Shown here piece after piece: positions 1 to 9,600 of a DNA stretch of 64,000 nt; position 1 is the first letter of the stretch; the number at the start of each line of letters is the position of its first letter. Position numbers and translations under genes: made by a program. The DNA lies in assembly GCA_030426955.1 (NCBI GenBank), contig JAUHXS010000001.1, positions 270,661 through 334,660 of the forward strand. Direction: 5' to 3'. Source of the DNA: Bacteroidia bacterium. Lineage in GTDB: Bacteria; Bacteroidota; Bacteroidia; Chitinophagales; JAUHXS01. The notes under the pieces were generated by a model, which searched no databases, was not told the DNA's origin, and saw only the letters and a program-made list of their open reading frames with translations.

Positions 1-665
1 TCTGTTTCAGATATCGCATCTGCATACTGCTCCATATCAAAATAAACCAAGGCCTTTTCTAAATATTTTTCAGCATTGTCAGTATTTCCATCAATAGATA
101 GTTGCATATACTTCAATGCCTGCTCATAATTTTGTGTCTTGTAATAACTTTGCCCTAACCGTTCATATGCATCTTGAAAACCCGGTATGTATTCTATACA
201 TTTTTCAAAATATTCAATGGCTTTATCATATCTATCTTGTGTTTGGTAGCTTTTTGCTAAATAATAATAAGCAATAGGATTTGCCTTTTCCATTCTAATA
301 CTTTGAAAAAGGGAGTTCTCTGCTAAATTATATAGCTCAAGCTCCATTTGCAACTTACCTATTTGCATTGCAACAAGATAATCATCAGGTTTAGCAATTG
401 CTAAATCATAAAATAGATTTAATGCTGCTTCGTTATCTCCTAAAAGCATATAAAGCTTAGCTAGCTCCATCTTTGTATTAACAGAACTTGTATCTAGTAT
501 CAAAGCCTGATTGAGCATATCGCTTGCCTCAACATATCGCTCTCGTATAATCAAAACGTCTGCTCTTCTTATTCTTTCTTCAACTGAAATATCTTGAGCC
601 ACTATAGAAGGCATCGCTGTGAATAATAAAAAAGCACTAATGCAAAATACTTTCAGTTCATTCAT
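1..665 (-). CDS. Exported TPR-repeat protein (C-terminus outside window)
   Basis: The frame is open from an ATG at 665 to the window edge, giving about 221 residues without a stop, so the 3' end is missing. It starts with a cleavable signal peptide (about 22 residues, ending SIVAQ). Degenerate 34-residue helical repeats follow with the TPR pattern, for example AIEYFEKCIEYIPGFQDAYE and LGQSYYKTQNYEQALKYMQ. TPR arrays are protein-protein scaffolds, and in this phylum exported ones often serve envelope or gliding complexes. The partner cannot be told from what is visible. It lies 41 bases downstream of an outer-membrane barrel gene on the same strand, so co-transcription is plausible. Confidence 0.8.
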   Translation of the reverse strand, partial: MNELKVFCISAFLLFTAMPSIVAQDISVEERIRRADVLIIRERYVEASDMLNQALILDTSSVNTKMELAKLYMLLGDNEAALNLFYDLAIAKPDDYLVAMQIGKLQMELELYNLAENSLFQSIRMEKANPIAYYYLAKSYQTQDRYDKAIEYFEKCIEYIPGFQDAYERLGQSYYKTQNYEQALKYMQLSIDGNTDNAEKYLEKALVYFDMEQYADAISET

Positions 666-706
666 GATTTAAATACTAAAAAATTAATGAAATTTAATTT
701 CTAATC

Positions 707-1330
707 TTATTGGTTAAGATCTATTCCGAAGCTAATAACAAAGTCAATGCTTCTGTTTTTAAGGCCTCCAGTATGTATTAAGGATGGCGCATTATCATCA
801 GCTACCTTAGCTAGTCCAAGAGTATAGCTCAGATCAAAATTAACCCAACTATGTTCTGAAGCGTGATAATTAAAGCCTGTTCCTAATCTCATACCATAAT
901 TCAATGTACGAAAATCTTGCGTAACATATCCTACACCTGTTTGAAGTGCCTCAATCATAAGGCCTACCACTGGTCCAATATTTGCCTTGGGGTGCAAATG
1001 GGTTCTCTTATCACCATAGTAGTAATTAAATAATATAGGTACTTCTAAATAGTTTAGTCTTAAATCTAGGTCTATATCATCTTTAACGTATTTACTTCCA
1101 CGCTCAGCATAAAGCAAATCGGCATTAAATCCTAGATGATCTGTAATACAATATTGGATGAATCCGCCTCCTGTAAACCCAGTAATATACTTAGCGTTAG
1201 CTATCGATGGAACCTTACTAATATTAAATCCTAGTTTTGGCCCAGCAGTGAAAGTATGGGCCAGCTGGCTAAAACCTTTGTGTGCCAATAGTAACGAAAG
1301 TAAAATTAAGAGAAAAATTCTTTGCTTCAA
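707..1330 (-). CDS. Outer membrane beta-barrel protein (PorT-like family)
   Basis: This 207-residue protein has a signal peptide (MKQRIFLLILLSLLLAHKGFSQ) followed by alternating amphipathic strands typical of small eight-stranded barrels, such as AGPKLGFNISKV near the start, LNYLEVPILFNYYY in the middle and SIDFVISFGIDLNQ at the end. The final strand closes the barrel, as expected for an outer-membrane insertion signal. Proteins of this type are usually annotated as porin family or outer membrane beta-barrel; a specific substrate cannot be assigned. It is upstream of the TPR gene on the same strand. Confidence 0.8.
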   Translation of the reverse strand: MKQRIFLLILLSLLLAHKGFSQLAHTFTAGPKLGFNISKVPSIANAKYITGFTGGGFIQYCITDHLGFNADLLYAERGSKYVKDDIDLDLRLNYLEVPILFNYYYGDKRTHLHPKANIGPVVGLMIEALQTGVGYVTQDFRTLNYGMRLGTGFNYHASEHSWVNFDLSYTLGLAKVADDNAPSLIHTGGLKNRSIDFVISFGIDLNQ

Positions 1331-1401
1331 GTTCTTCTTTTACGATAAGCTTCCCAAACTTAACAAATTTACATCATATGTGCCAACTTACAAAGAACTT
1401 A

Positions 1402-2223
1402 TTAACCTAAAGCAACATCTAATACCATCATAACAATAAAACCAATGACTAGTCCCATTGTAGAAAAGTCTGTATACTTATCTCTCTGAGCTTCTGGAAC
1501 AACTTCTTCAATCACAACATAAATCATGGCACCAGCAGCAAAAGCAAGTGCATAAGGTAAAATAGGCTGAATAGAAAGAACGGCTATGGCTCCTAAAACA
1601 CCAGCAATTGGCTCTACTATGGCAGATAACTGTCCATACCAAAAACATTTGAGTTGGCTAACCCCTTGTCTTCTCAAGGGCATTGCAACTGCAATCCCTT
1701 CTGGAAAATTTTGTATTCCAATACCTATTGCCAAAGTTATGGCACCCGTTAAATTAGCTCCTGGTAAATCATAAGCTACAGCCCCAAACAACACCCCTAC
1801 TGCTAAACCTTCAGGTATATTATGCAGTGTAATAGCCAAAATAAGCAATGTCGTTCTTTGCCAGTTGGTTTCAATCCCTTCACTTTCTGACATTTTATAA
1901 TTGATATGTAGATGCGGTAATACCTTGTCTAAACCATAAATAAATAATGCTCCAGATAAAAAACCAATGCTTGATGGTATCCAGCCAGGAGTCCCCATCT
2001 CCTCTGATAAATCAATTGCTGGTGCCAATAATGACCAAAAGCTTGCAGCTAGCATTACTCCACCTGTAAACCCAAGCATCCCATCAAGCATCTTACGACT
2101 AAGATCTTTCATCATAAATACCAAAGAAGCACCTAGTGCAGTTAGCCCCCATGTAAAACAAGTAGCAATTAGGGCGCCTAATATTGGGTTAAGGTCTTTA
2201 AAGAAGTCTAAAACAGCTTCCAT
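1402..2223 (-). CDS. ZIP family divalent metal transporter (GufA-like)
   Basis: A 273-residue polytopic membrane protein with about eight hydrophobic segments. The two metal-binding helices carry the ZIP signatures HNIPEGLAVGVLFGA and QNFPEGIAVAMPLR, in which His, Asn, Pro and Glu line the M1/M2 sites, and a later helix has VVIEEVVPEAQ. A cytoplasmic loop with HLHINYKMSESE is short and not very His-rich. Members move Zn, Mn or Fe into the cytoplasm. It lies 6 bases downstream of a DtxR/MntR-type regulator, which suggests a manganese- or iron-responsive uptake operon; the metal itself is an inference. Confidence 0.9.
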   Translation of the reverse strand: MEAVLDFFKDLNPILGALIATCFTWGLTALGASLVFMMKDLSRKMLDGMLGFTGGVMLAASFWSLLAPAIDLSEEMGTPGWIPSSIGFLSGALFIYGLDKVLPHLHINYKMSESEGIETNWQRTTLLILAITLHNIPEGLAVGVLFGAVAYDLPGANLTGAITLAIGIGIQNFPEGIAVAMPLRRQGVSQLKCFWYGQLSAIVEPIAGVLGAIAVLSIQPILPYALAFAAGAMIYVVIEEVVPEAQRDKYTDFSTMGLVIGFIVMMVLDVALG

Positions 2224-2229
2224 ATAATT

Positions 2230-2883
2230 TTATTTTAAATAAATGTTTTTAGCAATTTGATGTGAGATGTTGATCTTTTGATTATTGTATTCTATCATCA
2301 AGGAATTATCAAAATCAATCTTATTCAGGATTTTTATTTCTATTCCTAAGGCAATGTCTATCTCATTGAGGTAAGATAGAAATTCACTTGAACTATCTCG
2401 TACGCCTATTACTTTGCCAGACTCCCCTACCGCAAGAGCAGATAGTTGAATCCCCGATCGTTGAGTAATATTGCCATCCTTATCTGGAATAGGATCTCCA
2501 TGAGGATCGAATTTTGGATGTCCTAAAAAGTCATCTAATCTATCTGTCAATAGATCAGAGTTGACATGCTCTAGTTCTTCTGCAACATCATGCACCTCGT
2601 CCCAAGAAAAGCTAAGTTTTTCAACCAAAAAGTACTCCCAAAGCCGGTGCCTCCTAAGTATTTTGATGGCAATCAGCCTGCCTTTCTCTGTTAGAGATAC
2701 ACCGTGATACTTAACGTAGTTAATCAATTTTTTTTCTGCCAATTTTTTCAACATATCAGTAACAGAGGCCGCTTTAGTAGTTAATTCATTAGCAATTGAA
2801 TTTGTACTAGATGCTTCATTTGCATTAGATCTTGAAAGTTTATAAATGGCTTTGAGATAATTCTCTTCTGTTAACGTTTGCAT
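2230..2883 (-). CDS. DtxR/MntR-family metal-dependent transcriptional regulator
   Basis: A 217-residue regulator with the DtxR layout: an N-terminal winged helix (residues 1-70; LTEENYLKAIYKLS, NSIANELTTKAASVTDML), a metal-binding and dimerisation domain (about 70-140; HDVAEELEHVNSDLLTDRLDDFLGHP has the usual His/Glu ligands) and a C-terminal FeoA/SH3-like domain (about 145-217). With bound Mn(II) or Fe(II), such proteins repress metal uptake genes. The next gene on the strand is a ZIP transporter, the expected target. A palindrome centred 48 bases upstream of its start looks like its operator, so it probably represses its own operon. Confidence 0.93.
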   Translation of the reverse strand: MQTLTEENYLKAIYKLSRSNANEASSTNSIANELTTKAASVTDMLKKLAEKKLINYVKYHGVSLTEKGRLIAIKILRRHRLWEYFLVEKLSFSWDEVHDVAEELEHVNSDLLTDRLDDFLGHPKFDPHGDPIPDKDGNITQRSGIQLSALAVGESGKVIGVRDSSSEFLSYLNEIDIALGIEIKILNKIDFDNSLMIEYNNQKINISHQIAKNIYLK

Positions 2884-2921
2884 GATTCAAAAATACAAAT
2901 ATTTAAGATTAATTAAAAATA

Positions 2922-2941
2922 TTTTTAGACAAACCTAAAAA
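2922..2941 (-). promoter_or_regulatory. Putative DtxR/MntR operator overlapping the regulator promoter
   Basis: A perfect 7-bp inverted repeat, TTTTTAG / CTAAAAA, is separated by ACAAAC. Its right half, ACCTAAA, resembles known DtxR/IdeR/MntR boxes, which have TTAGG/CCTAA half-sites. On the minus strand the centre contains TAGGTTTG (2937 to 2930), an exact match to the Bacteroidota -7 consensus TAnnTTTG. Repressor binding would therefore cover the promoter of the regulator-ZIP operon. The palindrome and box are seen directly; binding by this regulator is inferred. Confidence 0.6.
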
Positions 2942-2997
2942 TATAAGTTTAACATTTATTAACTAATATTCTTTACAAAATTTCGTTAATTAGATAT

Positions 2998-4608
2998 ATG
3001 AATACATACAACATTAGACTAGTCATCCTTTCTCTTTTATTTCTTACTACAAGTACACTCGTTTTTGCTCAGCAAAACTATTATGGCTCTTCAAGTAAAA
3101 ATAAAGTAGCTAAAGTATTTGATATTATAGAATCCTACTATGTAGAAGAGACGAATGATTCTACGCTAGCAGAAACTGCAATTACTTCCATACTGAAGGA
3201 GCTAGATCCACATTCAGTTTATATCCCTAAAAAGAAAGTAAAAAAGATGAATGAGCCATTAGTGGGTAACTTTGAAGGAATTGGTATTCAATTTAATATT
3301 TTAGAAGATACAATTGTTGTTGTCTCTCCAATATCAGGAGGACCATCTGAAAAGCTAGGCATTCAATCTGGGGACAAAATCATTAAAATTGAAGACTCTG
3401 TAGTTGCAGGTGTAGGCTATACAACTACTGATGTCGTTAATAACTTAAGAGGTCAAAAAGGCACAGCAGTTAATGTGAGTATAAAAAGAGAAGGAGAAAA
3501 GAAGCTAATTGATTACGAGATCATTAGAGATAAAATTCCAATCTTCAGTGTAGATGCAAGCTACATGGCAACCCCTACAGTTGGTTATATCAAAGTAAAT
3601 CGCTTTTCTGCAACAACATCAAAAGAATTGGAAGAAGCGTTGCAAAAGCTTAAAGCAGAGGGAATGCAAGATTTGATACTAGATTTACAAAACAATTCTG
3701 GAGGATATCTCAATGCTGCTATTAATATGGCAGATCAATTTTTAGCTGATAATAAACTAATTGTTTATACCGAAGGCAGAAAGAGTCCAAGATATGATGC
3801 AAAAGCCTCAAGTAGAGGCTTGTTTGAATCAGGAAAATTAGTTGTTTTAGTAAATGAAGGTTCTGCATCTGCCAGTGAAATTGTTTCTGGAGCGATACAA
3901 GATCACGATAGAGGAATTATTATTGGAAGGAGGACATTTGGAAAAGGCCTAGTACAAAAGCCCTTTAATCTTCCCGATGGCTCCTCGATGAGATTAACCG
4001 TTTCCAGATACTACACTCCTACTGGAAGGTGTATTCAAAAACCATATGATGATGGTGTAGATGCATACCACAAAGAACTAAGTACAAGATATAAAGCTGG
4101 AGAGCTCATTAATGCAGATAGCATTACCTTTCCAGACTCTTTGAAATTCTATACCCCGAATAAAAGAGTTGTTTATGGTGGTGGTGGAATTATGCCTGAC
4201 TTTTTCATACCACTAGATACAGTCAAAAGAGATGATTTTTACAATACCGTAAGAAGAAAAGGAACTATGCATAGCTTTGCACTAAGCTACGTAGACAAAA
4301 AACGTAAAAAATTATTAGCAGACCACCCTGATTTGGCATCATTCAAGAATAGTTTTCACAAAGAAGAAGAATACCTCACTGAGTTTATAAAATTTGCAAA
4401 AAAGAAAAAAATAGAAACTGATAGTGTTGATGTTCAAAACTTAGACCCTATTCTTAAAGTTCAAATTCAAGCACTAATTGCAAGAAACCTTTGGGATACA
4501 GGTGCTTATTTTGAGGTAATCAATGAGCTAAATGATGCTTATGTAAGAGCTTTGGAAGTAATCAAAGACAATACTTTTGATGAACTAAAAATTGCTTATC
4601 AGCAATAA
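2998..4608 (+). CDS. S41 family C-terminal processing peptidase
   Basis: A 536-residue exported serine protease. After a signal peptide (residues 1-24) come a short helical region, a PDZ domain (about 90-165, including GIGIQFNI and GIQSGDKIIKIED) and the S41 catalytic core (about 185-360). The Ser-Lys dyad is visible: Ser291 in NEGSASASEI and Lys316 in RRTFGKG, 25 residues apart as in Tsp/CtpA. A C-terminal helical region of about 150 residues follows. The family trims or degrades periplasmic proteins after recognising their C-termini through the PDZ domain. The gene is divergent from the DtxR operon and converges without a gap on the next gene. Confidence 0.95.
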   Translation: MNTYNIRLVILSLLFLTTSTLVFAQQNYYGSSSKNKVAKVFDIIESYYVEETNDSTLAETAITSILKELDPHSVYIPKKKVKKMNEPLVGNFEGIGIQFNILEDTIVVVSPISGGPSEKLGIQSGDKIIKIEDSVVAGVGYTTTDVVNNLRGQKGTAVNVSIKREGEKKLIDYEIIRDKIPIFSVDASYMATPTVGYIKVNRFSATTSKELEEALQKLKAEGMQDLILDLQNNSGGYLNAAINMADQFLADNKLIVYTEGRKSPRYDAKASSRGLFESGKLVVLVNEGSASASEIVSGAIQDHDRGIIIGRRTFGKGLVQKPFNLPDGSSMRLTVSRYYTPTGRCIQKPYDDGVDAYHKELSTRYKAGELINADSITFPDSLKFYTPNKRVVYGGGGIMPDFFIPLDTVKRDDFYNTVRRKGTMHSFALSYVDKKRKKLLADHPDLASFKNSFHKEEEYLTEFIKFAKKKKIETDSVDVQNLDPILKVQIQALIARNLWDTGAYFEVINELNDAYVRALEVIKDNTFDELKIAYQQ

Positions 4609-5442
4609 TTAATAATATTTGGACCTAACTTGTTTTACATGATCTAGTATTTCCTCTACAGTTTCTAAAGAAATGGTAACGTGTGCGATCGTCTCAACTG
4701 TTGTTGTTTTGTGTTGAACAGAAACAGTTGGTGTTTTGTACTCGTAATATATACTAACTTCATTGTAAACACTTTCTAGACTTAATACTTCATTATATAA
4801 TTGTTTAACAATCTTGTTTTTGCGCTTATGTTGCTCTAGAAGTCTTCTTAACTGCTCTACCGTGTGCTTCAGCTCTCCTAGTTTATTAATAGCTTCTAAT
4901 GAGACCTGTTCAGAAGCCAAAGTTGCTGTTATATAGATTGTTTCTAGCCACGAACCTGTTGTTAATATTGCTGCATAAACGTAATTTTTATGTGATAATA
5001 AATCTACATTGGTTTCATTTAATAATTCGGATAGGTCGCTTGCAAAACTTTTATTATTAATATCAAAATTTTTGTACTTCGTTAATGCCTTTTCATACTG
5101 CATTCGAAGACCCAAAATATCAGAATACTTAATCATTCTATCAATTCTACTATCAAGGTCAACTGGATGTCCTAATACAGCATGATATGTTAAATCACTC
5201 CCAATAGCGCCGATCCTAAAAACCTTTAATTCATTAGTAAGCTTTTCTTGTTGCTCTAAACTATTTATAATTAAGTTTTCTTGGGGCTCAGAAAGCACAC
5301 CTTTGAAGGTTCTAAAGAAAGTAACTGAATTGGGCGTAGGCCCCAGAAAAAGTTGTTCTTTTTTTTGAGTAAAGACATCTTCAACAAAAAAAATGGTCAA
5401 TAACCAAACGATAATTACTATAGTATTTACAAACCTTCTCAA
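4609..5442 (-). CDS. Conserved-looking exported hypothetical protein
   Basis: This 277-residue protein is not recognised. It begins with a hydrophobic segment (NTIVIIVWLLTIFFVEDVF) that may be a signal peptide or membrane anchor, followed by a mostly helical soluble region. A charged, coiled-coil-like stretch lies near residues 185-215 (LGELKHTVEQLRRLLEQHKR), and the tail (THVTISLETVEEIL-like) is also helical. The start is TTG at 5442, because no ATG lies in frame near the hydrophobic segment. The stop touches that of the convergent protease gene with no intergenic base. Confidence 0.6.
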   Translation of the reverse strand: MRRFVNTIVIIVWLLTIFFVEDVFTQKKEQLFLGPTPNSVTFFRTFKGVLSEPQENLIINSLEQQEKLTNELKVFRIGAIGSDLTYHAVLGHPVDLDSRIDRMIKYSDILGLRMQYEKALTKYKNFDINNKSFASDLSELLNETNVDLLSHKNYVYAAILTTGSWLETIYITATLASEQVSLEAINKLGELKHTVEQLRRLLEQHKRKNKIVKQLYNEVLSLESVYNEVSIYYEYKTPTVSVQHKTTTVETIAHVTISLETVEEILDHVKQVRSKYY

Positions 5443-5521
5443 CCTAATTTACTTGTTATTAGATAGTATATTAATCTACCCCCTATCGGATTATTTACTA
5501 ATTTAGAATAAATAAATAGAA

Positions 5522-5923
5522 ATGATTAAAAAGTTGTCTAGAAATAGAGATTTAGGTAGGCTTATCATTCGCATAGGTATAGGTCTGAGTTTTATTACTC
5601 ACGGATATCCTAAACTAATAGGAGGAATAGCAACTTGGGATAGCCTAGGTCAAAGTATGGGATATCTTGAAATAACATTTCTGCCTGTATTTTGGGGTTT
5701 TATGGCAGCAGTTTCAGAATTTTTTGGAGGTATTATGTTTTTAATCGGCTTTAACCTAAGGATTGCCTGTATATTCTTAGGTTTCACTATGTTTGTTGCG
5801 ACAATATATCACTTTGGGAAAGGTGACGGGCTGCACGGAGCGAGTCATACAATTGAACTAATGACTATTTTTGTCGGAATGTTTTTTATCGGACCAGGAA
5901 AATACAGTTTAGATGGAAGGTGA
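5522..5923 (+). CDS. DoxX family membrane protein
   Basis: A 133-residue protein with four predicted membrane helices. It has the DoxX/MauE-type start (RLIIRIGIGLSFITHGYPKL), then FWGFMAAVSEFFGGIMFLIG in the second helix and a final GMFFIGPGKYSLDG, which is a common DoxX ending. The length is typical. Family members are linked to quinone-dependent oxidation and redox stress complexes, but the exact reaction is usually unknown. It is followed after 24 bases by a thioredoxin-like gene, consistent with a small redox operon. Confidence 0.9.
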   Translation: MIKKLSRNRDLGRLIIRIGIGLSFITHGYPKLIGGIATWDSLGQSMGYLEITFLPVFWGFMAAVSEFFGGIMFLIGFNLRIACIFLGFTMFVATIYHFGKGDGLHGASHTIELMTIFVGMFFIGPGKYSLDGR

Positions 5924-5947
5924 TTTAATTAAGATTGAACTATACTA

Positions 5948-6391
5948 ATGCTTAGAATATCCAATACCCTATTGTTCGTTTTATTTTGCACAGTTGCCTT
6001 CTGTCAAAAAAGCATTATTTTCTTTGAAGGCAATTGGGAGGAAGCTCTAGCAAAAGCTAAAGAAGAGCAAAAACTATTGTTTGTAGATGCTTACGCAACA
6101 TGGTGTAAGCCTTGTAAAATGATGGAAAAAGAAGTTTTTACAAAAGAGAATATAGCGACTTTTTATAATGAAAACTTTATCAGCTATAAGCTTGATGTTG
6201 ATACAAAAGAGGGAAACAATATTGCAGATTATTATAAGGTAAAGGGTATGCCTACTTTCCTATTCGTAGATTCAGAAAAGAACCTCAGATACCAAGGAGA
6301 AGGCTATATTAGTCAAGAAGCATTTATGCAACTAGCTCAAAATGCTTTAAATCCCAAGAAGCAATATAAAATAAAAAAGAAAAAAAGGTAA
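5948..6391 (+). CDS. Exported thioredoxin-fold protein
   Basis: A 147-residue protein with a signal peptide (about residues 1-19, ending AFCQ) and a single thioredoxin domain. The active site is WCKPC (Cys53 and Cys56), and the cis-proline loop is GMPTFLFV. The sequence NWEEALAKAKEEQKLLFVD before the active site is typical of the DUF255/thioredoxin_7-like group rather than classic TrxA. It probably reduces or isomerises disulfides in the periplasm. It ends in a lysine-rich tail (KKQYKIKKKKR). It sits 24 bases behind the DoxX gene. Confidence 0.9.
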   Translation: MLRISNTLLFVLFCTVAFCQKSIIFFEGNWEEALAKAKEEQKLLFVDAYATWCKPCKMMEKEVFTKENIATFYNENFISYKLDVDTKEGNNIADYYKVKGMPTFLFVDSEKNLRYQGEGYISQEAFMQLAQNALNPKKQYKIKKKKR

Positions 6392-6606
6392 AACAGGATT
6401 CATCATATTCTGAGTTGAAACAATTTTCTTCTATTTTTACATTTTGAAAACGTTTTTTTTAAATATAATGATTTTATTTTCAGCCAGATAAGATGAATAA
6501 ATGTGCTCATTTTATGGGATAGCATCATCTAAACAAATTCACATTACCTATTATATGTGTTTGTATTGCTCCTAAAAAATAGCGACTTTTGTGTAAACTA
6601 CAGAAA

Positions 6607-9600
6607 ATGAAATTTATACATTTCGCAAAAATTCTTTTTCTCTCGTCATTCGTTCTCGCTTTTTCTATTGTTAAATCTCAAACTCAATACACACTTTATG
6701 AGGAAGATTTTGAAGGCGCGACTTTTAATATGCTTTTGAACTCTGCAGATACTTTTGGAAATACTGGAAATAACATATGGGTTGTAAACGATGTTTACAA
6801 TGGAGGAGGCACTTATCCAAATACGATACAGCAAAATGTTACTTCAGGCGGGAGTATCACCAATGCCCCTACAGGAAGGTATCTGCATATATATAATTCA
6901 TCCTCAGCAATAACTAATGCCAACTATAATACCAGTGCAGCTTCTGACAAAATAGCCGTTACAACAGGAATATGTACAAATGGCTTTAGCAATGTCAAAC
7001 TAGGTTTCTTTTGGCTTGGTGATGGATCATTAAACGACCATGTTGAGATTTATTATTCTAAAAATTTTGGCGGATGGACACAAGCACCAGCAGGAGCACC
7101 AAGTGGTTTAACACAATATGATGGTAATAATTCACTGTGGCAAGAAGAAACAATAACTGATCCTAATTTTGGTGGAGCAGACAATTTGCGTTTTCTTTTT
7201 AGGTGGACTAATGATCCTAGTGGAGGTGCAAACCGTATATCATTTGCAGTAGATGATATCTCTGTTGTAGGTGAAGATGCATCTACAGCAACTATTACCG
7301 CAAGTGTCGCTTCTGACTCTATATGTATAGGTAGTGGCGGCGGCTTAGGTTTTGAAATCTCAGAAAGACTTTGTTCTGGCACTTACCAACTTTGGATGGA
7401 CGACAATCCTGGCTTTACTAGTCCTACACAAATTGGATTTCCCAGTATAGGTACATTCCAAACAGGTAGCGGCGTATGGAACATTAATATATCATTTCCT
7501 CCAGGAACAACACCAGGGTGCTACTACTTCAGGATTGATAGGTTAGATCAGCCTGCCATTACAGGAATTGTAAGTGGCTGTGTTGTCGCATACGACTGTC
7601 CAGTAACTGGCGTAACAGCCGTTCCAGGCAAACCACTTACGCTAACACATCCTCCATACCCTAATGATACAACATGTAGAGGTAGTGTGATGAATATGAA
7701 TTTTTTGTCTTTTGGAACTTTTAACGTCGGCAATCAATATATCTTGGAAGGAGATACTACAGACAATTTCAACTCTCCCCTATTGAGAGAAGTTGGTAGA
7801 ATAACAGACCCAAATCAATACCCTAGCCCTTTGTCACCAGGATCTGTTGGTGGATTAGTTCCAGAAGATTGGCCTCCAGGGTGTGATTATAGGTTTAGAA
7901 TTAGAAGTACTAATCCCCCTGCCATATTTACTATAGATGGAAACTACTGTGTAAAAGCTTGTCCAATTAGAACTAATGACAACAACCCTGTTGAAGTATG
8001 TGTATCTGATACAGTTGGAAGCTCTATTACTATTCCATTTATCATCGATACGACCGACAATGGTGTTACGTTTTCTCCTCCTAATGAATTTCAAGCACAA
8101 CTATTAGATCCAATGTTTTTTACAATTATTAACACTGGAGTAATAGGCGTTGAAGTTGATACAGCATCAGGAACAATGACTCTAAATTTCCCTTCTGGGT
8201 TTGACCTTTCTACGGTGGGTCTAGGCCCTGGTAGTTTTTTCTTAAGGATCATATCAACGAATCCTAGCGATCCTAATAATGCACATGGTACAATTGTAAA
8301 TTTAACTGTGGGACACTATATAGATAATCAAACTATAACCAAAAGTATATTTAATGGCTTTGACTATATATGTGCGAACATTGCTAATGGCCAATTTTCC
8401 GTATTTCCAGTTCCAAATCGTTTTATGCAAGGATCGATTTACAACTATACTTTTAATGGAGCGCCATGGGTTGATGGATTACCAGGGGGTGTAACTCCTA
8501 TCTATAACGGACCTCCAGGAGACATAGAGATTTGCGTACAAGAAGTAAACAATGGATGTCCTGGACCATGGGTTTGTGATACTACCTTAGCCATTGGCCC
8601 TCCAGATGTGATGTTTGAATTTCCAGACCCTATTTGCGAAGGGCAACCCCAACTGTTTGAGCTTGATTTTGCAGAAGGAGCAACATATAGTTGGTACATA
8701 GATGATACACTACAGCCTTTTAGCTCTCACTTAGCTTATCTTGAATTTCCAGAAGCTGATGAAACCTATACCGTAAGAGTTGTTGCATCAAATGCTTGTG
8801 GTTCTGGGCAATTCCAGAGGAATGTACAAGTGGTATCCGCTCCTGAAATAGAAATCACACCCGATACTTTTATTTGCTATGGAGAATCAGTAAAACTGGA
8901 ATTTTTGAGTGGTCCTGAGTTTGGTAGATATACTTGGTGGGAAGATTCATTATTTATTGCTGAGACAAAAAACATTACAGTTACTCCAGATGTGACAACA
9001 GTCTATTGGGGGAAATTAGATAATGCAGTTGGTCCTGAGGAGTGTGATTATAATCACCAGAGAATGACCGTGAGTGTATCACCTCAATTAATAGTGGATT
9101 CTATCGTTACAATCTGTATCGGAGAATCTATTAATATAAATGCCTATAATGGACATATTTATACATGGATAGACCCTACCAACACGCTTAACGATACAAC
9201 ATTAGAAAGTCCTATTGCTACTCCAGAGATAACAACTACTTATACTGTTATCATAGAGGATACTGTATATGGATGCTCTGTAGATGAGGAAGTGACTGTA
9301 AATGTACTCGACTCTATGGCAGAAGAGCTTATACTCTGTCACTTGGAAGAAAGAGAAATATCAGCTCCTGATGGAGGAATGTCTTATAATTGGAGTACAG
9401 GAGATACAACTAAGACTATCGTAGTAGTTGGGGATAACAATAATCCTGACTATGCGGTTTTTGTTGATATGGTTGGACCTAATAACTGTACAACTACCAA
9501 GACATATTATATTGAAACTACTGAGGAGTGTGATCCTATCTATTATATTCCAAATGCATTTTCACCCAATAATAATGGCAACAACGACTTTCTTAGTATT

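Noticed and set aside
6589-6606. TTG start for the first T9SS type-B protein
   Set aside because: The six extra residues before the ATG at 6607 spoil a standard signal peptide.
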